DNA of 64,000 bases from Siphonodentalium dalli (Eukaryota > Mollusca > Scaphopoda > Gadilida > Siphonodentaliidae). Position numbers and translations under genes: made by a program. Location of the stretch: positions 68,725,675-68,789,674 of the forward strand of contig CP136065.1 in assembly GCA_032622095.1 (NCBI GenBank). Direction: 5' to 3'. Position 1 is the stretch's first letter. Each line of letters starts with the position of its first letter. The notes beneath the pieces are model-generated. The model searched no databases. It was not told where the DNA came from and was given only the letters and a program-made list of their open reading frames with translations. This document shows positions 1 through 11,800 of the stretch, in pieces.

Positions 1-9
1 AGATAATAT

Positions 10-60
10 GCATAATCGACGTGACTATTGGGTGAACATCACCAACTACAACTGGGAAAC
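10..60. mobile_element. hAT-type MITE central-unit fragment at the window edge
   Basis: gggtgaacatcaccaac and the surrounding bases match the central unit of the 35172-35572 copy; the rest lies outside the window. Confidence 0.4.
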
Positions 61-907
61 ATGTACTAGTAGCTTCACTAAATGCTGTGTTTTAAAAAAA
101 AATTACATTTTGTGTCACATTTAAATTTACTGGTGGAAAATTTAGGAAATAAAAATAGATTGGACCTGGTATACATAATTACTATTAAAACATTATTGCA
201 ATTAATTGACATCATTTTATGTGTAAAAATATATAATAGATGAACAAAATATATACTAAAAATACAAAATTAGCAATATACTTACATCAAATATATAGAA
301 TACTAGTAGATAAATTTATATCAAGATCTCAAAGTGTCCGTGTCAATCCTGTTATTCCACATCGAAAACAAAATGCATTTAAGATGAAAACCTGACCATC
401 TTAACTTTCCCACCTCTCAACAGTTTAACGTCATCATTCATCATTAGATCCAAAGGTTACTTCAGAGGATTACAGCTCACAGAAATGATAGAGCTTATGA
501 AGTACTTAGATAGTCACATTCTTCTCAAATTGTAGTTTATAAGAAGATAATTAAAATAGATACACATGTATACATGTAGCTTGAAAATTAACGTTCATTA
601 ATATATTATGTGTCTCGAAATCACGACTTTGTTACATTTATTATTTATCAATTATTGCGCACCGCTTGATTTCTTCGCAGTCATTTGAATGGGAAATCAA
701 TGATATGACACTGTAAGCTCATTGTCTCTTTAATTCTCACTCATAATGATAAATCATTTACAATAACAATCAATAATATGATCGATATAAGATGTTAGCT
801 CCTTATTATAACACCAGGTCATTTGCTCAGGTGCAATATGTTTTCAACGTAGGATATGGTACCTATGTCATGTGCAGGATAACCAGAAATATATATGGCT
901 TTTATTA
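61..907. other. AT-rich sequence, nothing recognised
   Basis: No open frame, splice-flanked exon or repeat match to the rest of the window. Confidence 0.5.
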
Positions 908-911
908 TTAA

Positions 912-1286
912 AGTGATGTGAAACACTCCGGTAGGGTGATCAAATAGAAATGGAGAATAATCTTGTTCAAAGCAGTTATTTTAACAACTATTATATCTAA
1001 ATTGCCAATACACACCGTCAATCTCATATATTAATTAAATGCAGTGACTGTCGATGGTGAAAACGTTATCGTTACGGTAGTTTATCGCCGATAGATGCGT
1101 CCCGATTTGAGTAGTAAATATGTACAATTTAGCGTAGTTCAGACGATGTTTTGTGGAGTGGTACCGTTGATTTGCTTGAGATTTATATAATATCGGTGAT
1201 TTTAGTAGAATGCTACATTCCTCCAGTTGGCATAGCACTTAATACTAACTTATCAGTTTCATGCACCCGAATAAGTATATATGTCT
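912..1286 (+). mobile_element. TTAA-flanked MITE, AGTGATGTGAAAC family, copy 1
   Basis: Starts TTAA/AGTGATGTGAAACACTCC and ends ATGTCT/TTAA. Internal blocks (attaattaaatgcagtgac, agaatgctacattcctccag) are shared with the copies at 21.9, 33.2 and 58.9 kb. Terminal inverted repeats are weak. Confidence 0.75.
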
Positions 1287-1458
1287 TTAAGTGTTTGTAA
1301 GGTGTTCTATCATCTCCTCCAAATCTTATCTGTGACCCCCTTCTCATTTTGAATTGGCTAATTTGGGCTTTAACATTAAACTTTATTGTAATAAATTTAT
1401 TTATCAATCAAATTGAATCAAAACTATAACTAATTTAATTATTTTTATATTTTTTTAA

Positions 1459-1960
1459 AGGCACGTGCGGCCTTGGCGGTGGGTATCATGTGAAAATATA
1501 TCCGCCCGTCAAAAACCGCAACAAACAGAAAGAACATCAAAATGTAGATAGACTTTGTCCGTATACAAATAAGAAATATCGCATAAATAGTATGTTATGG
1601 TCATATGTTTGACCATTGTTATGTAAACAACAGCATAAAAAGTTACTTTTCTGGTGTTTGTTTATATTATGATGGTAAACATAAAGAGCGTTATTTGTTG
1701 GTGAATACCTGATATGGAACTAATAAAGAGCGTTTATGCCATTTGTGTGTGATTAGCCAGTAGCATTGTGCTGTCTTCTGTAACACAATCAGGCTCTTGC
1801 TTAGGTAAAATATAGTAGGTCTTTATGATAACATGCTGTTTACGCGATGGTCATGGTATATATGAACGGAACTGTATGCGTTTTAATGTTTTTCTGTTTT
1901 TCTGTTTACGGTGTTTGGAACAAATATGAATATTTTCGACAACTAAGGCCTCACATGCCT
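1459..1960. mobile_element. TTAA-flanked element, AGGCACGTG ends, copy 1
   Basis: 502 bp between TTAA sites (1455-1458 and 1961-1964) with imperfect inverted ends AGGCACGTGCGGCCTT / AAGGCCTCACATGCCT. TTAA duplication is the piggyBac hallmark. It carries two taaagagcgtt motifs 42 bp apart. It lies between two 92-bp direct repeats (1368-1459 and 1959-2050). Confidence 0.82.
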
Positions 1961-2348
1961 TTAACATTAAACTTTATTGTAATAAATTTATTTATCAATC
2001 AAATTGGATCAAAACTATAACTAATTTAATTATTTTTATATTTTTTTAAATTGAATTCCTTGCTCAATTTAAAATAAAAAATTCTGAAATTACTGAGACT
2101 CATTTAAACATCTTCTTGGGAACCACCATGCTGATTAATCTGAAATATGGTGTGAAGGTGCCTTGGATGATAGGTACTTTCCAAGTGATCCTCCCACCTT
2201 CTACCACTCTCCCCCCGATTTGGAATATATTAACCCCTTTTAACCATTCCATGTCTTTGAACCTTTTCCATTTAAGAAATGAAAGTAGTGGCCCGGTGTG
2301 TGTGTACTATTGGTGGATATGCCGCTGTGGTCATTGGGGCACATTGTG

Positions 2349-2565
2349 TACAGTAGTGCTCTAAGTAATCGACTTCTTAACCACAGCAGAATTATGGGTA
2401 ACTTTTCAGGATTTAGTCGGAAATATGGCTTGTTGCCATTCATCGGAAAGCTCTCCCCTGAGAGCTTTCCTATGAATGGCAACAAGCCATATTTCCGACT
2501 AAATCCTGAAAAGTTACCCATAATTCTGCTGTGGTTAAGAAGTCGATTACTTAGAGCCTTACTAT
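2349..2565. mobile_element. Palindromic TA-flanked MITE, copy 1
   Basis: Ends TACAGTAGTGCTCTAAG and cttagagcc-ttactata. The arms of about 105 bp are nearly perfect inverted copies (ggatttagtcggaaatatgg) around gctctcccctgagagc. TA flanks with CAGTAAT ends are consistent with the Tc1/mariner-pogo group. Confidence 0.82.
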
Positions 2566-2743
2566 ATATTGTTTTTAAGGAATTTATTGTTTTTTGAGTT
2601 CCGTATTCACAATAAAATGTGTAGACTCAGTGGTTTAAAATAGAGTCATCGGGTTAGCGGAAACAAATATTTTTTTTTTTAAAAGGTACTGGTATCTCTC
2701 AGGACATGGCCATGGGCTACTTAGGTTTGTTTTCTATATTCAG

Positions 2744-2878
2744 GTGATTGTCGAGTTTGGTGTACGGAGTATTCCAGAATAAAGAGTGGACATCATGGAC
2801 CTTGGTAGCATTAATGTTCAAGCTCTTTCTGAGATGCTAAAGCCAAAAGCAGATGATTCAGACAGCGATGAGGATAAG
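2744..2878 (+). CDS. DNAAF6: DNAAF6 first coding exon, with probable 5' UTR
   Basis: The coding part is 2795-2878, residues 1-28, phase 0 at the donor (AAG then GTGTGG). The ATG follows an in-frame-poor stretch. A pyrimidine-rich acceptor ending at 2743 (tctatattcag) suggests that 2744-2794 is 5' UTR of a spliced leader exon lying further upstream; that upstream exon was not found. The acidic serine-rich residues 21-27 (DSDSDED) are typical of this family's N-terminus. Confidence 0.85.
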
Positions 2879-5800
2879 GTGTGGTTTATTATTCAGTAAT
2901 TCCATATCTGTTACCGGTAGCTTGAAACACTTGTATTGAACAGGATCACAGCCATTGAATACATTTTAGTATATAGCTATATACTACAAATTTGATTAAA
3001 AAACCCACTTGTCCACTTTGCATCATCGACCTTCTAGTTTCTTTGTAATCAAATTCTACTACTATAGTTCATGTACAGTAATGCTCTAAATAATTGACTC
3101 CTTAACCACAGCAGAATTATGGGTAATTTTTCAAGATTTAGTCGGAAATATGGCTTGTTGCCATTCATCGGAAAGCTCTCAGCTAGGGCATTACATGTAT
3201 GTATTTATTTGTTCATTATTTACTTTCAGCCAGATACAACAGCAGCAAAATTTGGTCCCGGAGATCTTGGTCCTAAGAAGCAAACAACTGTTACCCAAGG
3301 AAAGAAAGGTAGGCCAGATTACTTAGGCTGAATTGGTCATTCTCACTGTTTTTTGATAAAGTTACCCAGGTTACCGTAATTGTGATAAAGTTACCCAGGT
3401 TAGTGAGAATTATGATAAAGTTACACAGGTTTGGGAGAATTGTGATAAAGTTACCCAGGATGGGGAGAATTGTGATAAAGTTACCCAGGATGGGGAGAAT
3501 TATGATAAAGTTACCCAGGTTAGTGAGAATTGTGATAAAGTTACCCAGGTTAAACAAATCTCACAATATCAATGCAATTTAAAAGTGATTGAGGGAAATA
3601 CTGTTCAGTTTTGGCAAGTGACAGCCTTCATTTGAGTATAAAGTAAAAACTTTTAGTACTTGATATGGTCATTTTGATCACAACAAATTTATATTTGTTT
3701 GCTACAAATGAAATATTATTAACTTGTGTAGAAAGGGTTGAAGGAAAACAGTTTGAAAAAACAGTTCTATTACAGGTGCCAAACTAAATTGTCATGGATT
3801 AAATTGTGATTACAATTGGTATGGTATGACAAGTTTTTGGTGTTAATTGCAATTTTATTTAAAACTACAAAAACTTAAGGCAGTTGTGTTTCAGAGCACA
3901 AGAGACTGGAGTCTCGGTAGCAAGCCTGAGTTTAGTGTGCCTGTCATTTGCAGAATGAGGTCCTCTGAAGGTGAATTTACTGACACTATACCCCATAGCT
4001 ATGGGATACCTAGACTTGGTTTGAATTTCCCAGATGGTGAATATTGTGATATACATGTACACCCATTGGTAATCTCAATTATGCCATGTGTCGTCTGCCA
4101 ATTTGGCGATATAGAGAAACTAAACTATAAAAGAAATAGAATCTATGTGAAGAAGTTTCTATAGAAATTTGATAATAAAGAAACTTTCAGAGAAGATGAG
4201 GACTAAGCAGAATGAGGTCCCAGAGGGTGAATTTGGTGATGCTATGCGGGAGAGCGTCACTAAATTCACCCTCTGGAGAAGTCATTCTGCAATTGACAGG
4301 CACACTAAACTCAGGCTTGCTCGGTAGGCCTATTATAAGAAACAGGCAAAAGATTTTAATTATTACCTGTTATAAATGTAAAAAGAACAAACCAGCAATT
4401 TTAAACAATTAAATGCTATAAATTTAACTGCATTTTCCAGTAAGTTTTCTCCCTATAGTTGTTAAGTAACAATACAACTGTATATTCCTTTGGAATTTGT
4501 TGTGAACATGATGCAGATCATTCTGATATTCTCTGCTATAAATTATTTTTAACTTCATTCAGGTCAGACTAAAAAAGATTCCAAGGACATTTGGGATGAA
4601 GAAGAAGTTCCCGAGGGATCAGAATATGACACTATGTATGACCAGCGACCAGAGCCTGAGTAAGTCACCCAGTCTATTATAGCTTCAACCCAAGAGAGTC
4701 CCCCAGTCTATATTTTCCCATGTGATACTGATCCAGGACCAGAACCCGAATGAGTCACCCAGTCTAAGAGTGCAGCATATACAGTAATGCTCTAATTAAT
4801 CGACCTCTTAACCACAGCAGAATAATGGGTAACTTTTCAGGATTTAGTCGGAAATATGGCTTGTTGCCATTCATCGGAAAGCTCTCGACGAGAACTTTCC
4901 GATGAATGGCAACAAGCCATATTTCCGACTAAATCCTGAAAAGTTACCCATAATTCTGCTGTGGTTAAGAGGTTGATTAATTAGAGCATTACTGTAGTTT
5001 CCCCATGTGATAGTGATTCCGTGACCAGAACTCATTGACTTGATTCCATTCATTATGCTAGTGTGGAATGTGTGGCAATAATCAGTGGAATGATTTTTGG
5101 TGACCAGAGTAATCTAAAAATAACACATTTACAACTGCAAATAAAAAAAAAAAAATTATTGAGGAAATTTGACAAAACATACACTGGGCGTGTCAAACAG
5201 ACGAAGACAGGCAAAGGTGCAAAAATATCTGATATTCACAATGAAACTGATGATAATTTTACTTTTATCTAATAAGCAAATATACCTAAATTTAGTACAA
5301 CCTTTGGATAAATAATTTTAACTTTCATCCAACTGAATGATATATTTCTGAATTATATATCTCATATATATTTTGAAGACCTCTGTCTGTCTGTATGTCC
5401 TTTATAGAATCGAAAACGGGTTGACCGATCGAGACCAAACTTCCTATCCAAGGTAAAATCACACGGGAATCGTCGACAAGCTCTGAGCACCGATTCTCCA
5501 CTCCCAATCATCAAAATAACCGCAAACGCCACTTCGGGGGTTAAGGCATCAACAATCTTTATATTGACCATATTCGGAGGTGTTAAGGATAAGCGCTCTT
5601 TATTACAATCGAAGCTGCTAAACGGCTACCCATGTGTAAAATACGGATGCAAAACGAAACGCGGAATGCAATTATCTCGATTAAAAAGGCAGAATGGGTT
5701 GTTGTGTCATATATGTCCTAGGAACAGGGGAATTTTTCATCGGGTCAGTCTTTGAGGGACGGGTACCATGAATTAATTCATGAAAAACAAAAAATGCGTG

Positions 5801-8800
5801 TTGTGCTGTCGTTTCGACCGATCGGGACGAAACTTGGTACGTGTGTGTAGTTTGACCAGGCGGTCGTCCTTGTCGTATTGGCGAGCCCGTGCAGCGCATG
5901 CGCAGACGAGATCTCGGAAACGGGTGGAGCTATCGACTTGAAATTTGCTATGTGAATGTATCTTGCCCCGGATACGATTTTTATCGGGTCGCCGAGCCCG
6001 TGCGACGCAAGCTTCGCGCATGCGCAGACCAGATCTCGGAAACGGGTGGAGCTATTGACTTGAAATTTGGTTTTTGAATAGCCCGGACAATGTCGGGCTC
6101 ATCGTCTAGTCTTTTATATATTTTGGGAAATCTGTGTGTCTGTCTGTCTGTGTGTTCGCGATGGACTCGAAAACGGCCATAAAGTGGCATAGGCCTATTA
6201 ATTTGCCCGTGCGACGTGACCTTGACCTTCAAATCTGGTCATTTCAAGGTCAAACGCCCGAGTATCACGGGATTTCGATGAAAATTAGTGTTTAGGGATA
6301 CTTTCGTATGGGGAGTCTCATAAGCCTATTCATTTGCCCGTGCGATGTGACCTTGACATCAGGTCAATTCAAGGTCAAATCGCGAATTTTTATGGGATTT
6401 CGACGAAATTTGATACATAGGGTTACTTTTGTCCACTGAGTGTTTTGGTCTGGTCAAATCATGACCCCGACCTGACCTTGACCTTCAAAATGATCAATTC
6501 AAGGTAAAATCAGGTAAATCCGGATGGATTTCGACGGGTACTTTTGTCCGGGCAGTGTTTTGGACGGGTCAAATCGTGACCCCACCTGACTTTGACCTTC
6601 AAAATGGACAACTCAAGGTCAAATTGCGCAATTCGCCGAAAAGCAGAGGGGAAACAGCCCGGACGAAGTCGGGTCCACCTGCTAGTTATAATATAATAAT
6701 GACAAATAATAAAAAATAAAATTAATTTAATCCATTGCATAAATATCTCAGTTGACAACCGATCTTGGCGGGGAAACTGTCATCACATTACAATACGCCC
6801 GCAGTTACACCACCTCGGCCATAGGTGTAGCGAGTGGAGTCCAGCATATTTTCGCCCGATCATTCCATTCATTGCCCATTCAAATTTCATTACCCATTGT
6901 AATGAATGGAATCCTCCCCTTCAATTATTTCAGGTACGAGATAGTGTTTAAACAAGCCATTACATCAGAGGACATGTTCCTTGGGATGGGCAATAAAACT
7001 CCTGCTACGTCCAGCTGTGAGCGCATGGTGGTGAGTTTATTATCAGAATTCCCTTCATTTCCATGCTGTACGCCATTAGCCTGCATCATCCATCTGAGCT
7101 TCACAAATCATAACATCCTTGTATGTAGTCCAAGTCTTCTCGTACTAAAACCAGCTAAGATATTGGGTGGCTAGATGCTGGATTTTATTCCGAGATCGTG
7201 CCCTATGCCTTCTTATGACACGAGTTAAGCATTACTGACCCGCTCAAATAAAACCACAATTATATGAAATAAAATATCACAATTGCGACAATAAACAGAT
7301 ATTTTCCGCAGAAGACATGCTATTTGATCTGAAACCCACATCAGTTGTGAATTGAAAGCGGTAATTTAATGTGAAAAGAGACAATTACCGCACTGTTTAC
7401 AAATTTTTTAAAGTATGCGAACTCAGTTGACCTCGCGAGCTGTGTTCGGCATTTTCCGTTGTAAATATTCCGTAGATTTTCGACTAACCATGCAAATTAC
7501 GATGAGTTCTCCATTGTAATCGTAATTATGTGTGTCAATAAATAAAAAATAAATAGATTAAGTAAACATTGAAGATATAAATGTAATACATTAAATAAAT
7601 TACGGGAATTACAACCCTCTCAAAGTTTAAAACAGTGTAAACACAACGAGCATTAGAATAAATATGGCGCTACATTTCACCAACATTTGGTGGACTTCCG
7701 CGAAATTAAGATATATACTAAGCGAACAGAGCAATATACTGCTCTTGTTAAGCACACAAAAAATCAAACAAAATTTGTATAAATTTTGAACCTTACGTTT
7801 GAAAAGTCCCACTAAAACGGAAGAACTATATTTCGAAACTGTGTGATTCGGTTCTCCGATTATTTTATCAACACAAAAGTCAAAATGCACATGGATGAAA
7901 ATCACACACATGGCAAGTCAGACACAAAAGTTTTAATTTGCTCCAATTTTGACAAGTTGCTTGCGAAAATTGTCAACAAAACTACCGTTCTGATCCTCCA
8001 TTATGTCATTAAGTTTTTAGTGCGGGAATTGTTCTCAAAGCACATAGGAAACTGGACTTTGGGGCGATCGGTTTTCGCCATTTGTTCGGAAAACCCCGCA
8101 CTATATATAGAAACGGAAACTAGTATACCCAAAACAAACTCCGGATTATGCCGAAGTTATTCGGACCACTTCGGCTTTCAGTTAAAACGTAAACAAACAG
8201 AGAAAAAAAACGATGTTTGTGGCAATCAACCGGAATATTCTATGTGTAATTTAACATTAAAGTTAGATTATTATACACCATTATGACCATAAGATGTCAC
8301 TCTTTCCGATGTATATAGCATCACGTATTGATTTGCTAAGTAAATCGAGTAAAATACACAACAAATACCAGCCACAAACCTTGGGCGTAAGTCGTGTCAT
8401 AAGAGACCATACGGGACGATCTCGGACTAAAATCCAGCATCTAGCCAACCCAATATCTTAGCTGGTTTTAGTACGAGAAGACTTGGACTACCTTGTATGA
8501 CGCAATTAATATATCTATTTGGATGTGATTATAACACACATAAAGCAAGTATGGAAATAGTGTGTCTTTCATTTGCAGAATGAGGTCCCCAGAGGGTGAA
8601 CTTAGTGATGCTATCCCGCATGGCAGGCTCGCATCACCAAATTCACCATCTGGGAACCTCAAGTGCTATGGGAGACCTAGGATCAGAAGTTCCCCATTTG
8701 AAGTTGGTGATGTTCACTCGTTAGTCAACTTGATTATGCATTTTATCTTCTGAAAATTAGGGGATATAGAAACTGAACAGAAGGGAAAAAGTAACTAAAA

Positions 8801-11800
8801 ACAATGTTAATTTGAGACTATAGCTACTTCCAAGAAGATGAGGCCTAAGCAGAATGAGGTCCCCAGAGTGTAATTTATTGATGCTAACCCTCTGTGCAGG
8901 GTAGTATCATTGAACTCACCCTCTGGGGACCTCATTCTGCAAATGACAGACACCATTTCAAGGCTTAATATCAAGGGACTTGGTAGTTTGGTAGTTTCCT
9001 TCGATGTAAACCAGCGAGTGAATTCAGTTGGGATATTGCTGTTTTACGTCAAGGTCCTGTGTACCGTATATGTCTTTCTATATCGGGGTTTAGGGTTGTT
9101 GACCCACTCACTTAAAATCCATAATAACTGTACTAAAATGTCACAATTGTGACACTAAACAGGCTAATTCCATAGAAGATATTATATTTGTTCTAAACTC
9201 CACAAGAGTTGCTAACTGAAAGTAGTAATGTAATGTGATAATTATATTTTATCACATTGTTTTCATAAATACGAACAATTTAACATGAAATTTACATTAT
9301 TACACATCATTATGACTGTCTCACTCTTTCCAATGTATATTGCATCATGTATTGATTTGTAGCATAAAATCAATTAAAACTGACAAAAAATCCCACCACT
9401 GTATCAAGGTGTAAAGTCTGCTATAGAAAGTTATATATTTCAACTTAAAAACGTTATCCCAACCGATTCACTAGCTTGTTTATGTTGAAGGAAGAAGACC
9501 ATGTCATGAATCAAGTCTCATCTCTTAGTAGCTACACCCGTAGACATCATACAGTAATGCCCCAAGTAATCGACTCCTTAACCACGGCAGAATTATGGGT
9601 AACTTTTCAGGATTTAGTCGGAAATATGGCTTGTTGCCATTCATCAGAAAGCTCTCCCCGAGAAGTTCTAGATGGGAACCTTATAATTTCAAAAAAATAA
9701 TGCAATTAATATATCTCTCAGTTACTTAGATACTGTACACTAAATCTGGCCATTTATGGGATCATCTCCTTTTATTCTCAACAGAATATATGCAACAAAT
9801 GAATGAATTTGTGCCATGGATGAGTGCCTCTGGGGACCTCATTCTGCTTTGGCCTCATCTTCACTGCAAAGTTTCTTAATTATCAAATTTCTCTCGAAAC
9901 TTCTTCTCAAAGACCCTATTTCTTTTTTAGTTTAGTTTCTCTATGTCTCCAAATTGGCAGACAACACATTGCAAAATCGAGGTTCCCGATGGGTGTACAT
10001 CACAATACGGTGTAACAGTTACGTTTTCTAATTTGGGATTTTCCCAGGTGCAATTCGTGCTACTTTCGTTTTCCTAAATATTCTCTTTCTTTTCCAAAAC
10101 CACCCACTTTATTGGGCTTAATTCACGTAATTTACCTATTCTCTCATATAAACTCCTTTATATATTACTTCTATTCATTGCTATTTAAATTGCTATAGAT
10201 TATATGTTTCAATGTAATTCATATTTATCCATGCGTAAATTCAGTGTTTGTTCCGCTAGGCAGCCATTTTCCTTGTTTACTGTACGCACATGGAGGCAAC
10301 GAGGTACGCCTACGTCATACTTCATTGTCAAGCTATGACGCGTGCAGTAGAGGACTCTCAGGCGACCCCTTGGGTCACGTGCGACCCCCTAGTCCGTTGG
10401 TTGTTAGGCTGGTGACCCCTAGGGCATAAAAGGACCGGCCCAACCGTCAAGGGGTCACTTTTTGAAACAGACCACTCTCTGGCGCATAACCCGTATACAG
10501 CCTTTGTCGACACTTAGTGCACAATTAAGGTGCTTATCATTACCGGAATAGGAATAGGAACTTTGATTACTATGTTGGCCATTTACGTCTCATGACGAAA
10601 TTCTATGTTGGCGGAACTAATTAGTCTTACCTGACGCTTCGATTTATGGCATTTTAGTCTTACCTGGGACTTCGACTTTGGCTTTTTTGGCACATTGTTT
10701 ACGCTACAGTGGCATTTAGTCACCACCTGTACAGGCGGTGGGAGTTAAATGAAAGTCACCCCTTTGCTAGCTGACGTCTATTGGGATTTCCAACTTCGGA
10801 ATTTAACCCATTTTAGGCCAGATTCTGGACTCTCCCTGTTAACATAGCTTTGCGCTGCTGTACTTATGCATGGGAATACAACCACTTAATCGGCGCATTA
10901 TATATAGACTATATGCTTGCATGTTGAATACAATGATATTCTTCAATTAAATAATTATTGTATACGTTATTCTTATTATTCAACGTATAATCCTGTGATG
11001 ATTGTAGGAATTGACCATTCTACCACACATGCATTTCGGGTTTGAAAACTAAACCCGACCCTACAACATTACAACATTTGGGAACTTCAATCTGAGTCTG
11101 CCTCCCATAGCAGAATGAGGTCCCCAGAGGGTGTATTTAGTGATGCTAGCCCACAATGTGGGAGAGCATAACTAAATTCGCCCTCTGGGGGACCTCATTC
11201 TGCAAATGACAGGCACACTCAACTCCAAACTCCATACAGCGCCCTCTACGCTATCGCTGCGATATATCACTGGCACAATGAATGTACTTTGCAGACGATA
11301 AATCTAGTTTTACCTGTCGTCGCGGAACTGTATTTACTAATATTTAGTCACCTATTATCTTGTTTTGACCACCAAATTTTTTTTAAAGTTTGCAATAATG
11401 GTAATTCTTTCGGTATTGATAAGAACAATATGAACTGAGCCAGACATAGACAATTTTAATTCTAAAACAAAAGAACTAAAAACACGTAAGAATTCCTTAC
11501 TAATTAATGTCATTATGGCAGTGGTATCTCAGCTGAGCGATTGGAGATAACTCTGCCTGGAGTTTGACTCAACTCATGCTTGGTGACTGATGACCTGTAT
11601 AAGGAATGAAAACTCTATATTCATTTTTTCATTTAAATTACAGGTCAAGATAAAACTACCTGAGACTAAAATGCCAGACGTAACACTGGATGTCAAGAAC
11701 AAATTTCTGGATTGTCGAACTCCAAAATAGTATGTGTTTATTTTATTACATGCCTATTGTAATCAGTTGATCATGTTACTTCACCCTGTGTGGTAGATCA

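Noticed and set aside
3847-4164. 105-codon frame in DNAAF6 intron 2
   Set aside because: Lies inside the hAT-type MITE; translation of terminal repeats.
7843-8286. 147-codon frame in the long-TIR element
   Set aside because: No recognisable domain, low-complexity composition; overlaps another frame on the opposite strand.
10244-10429. 61-codon frame in a GC-richer patch
   Set aside because: Inside the probable LTR just before its TATA box; no protein similarity.
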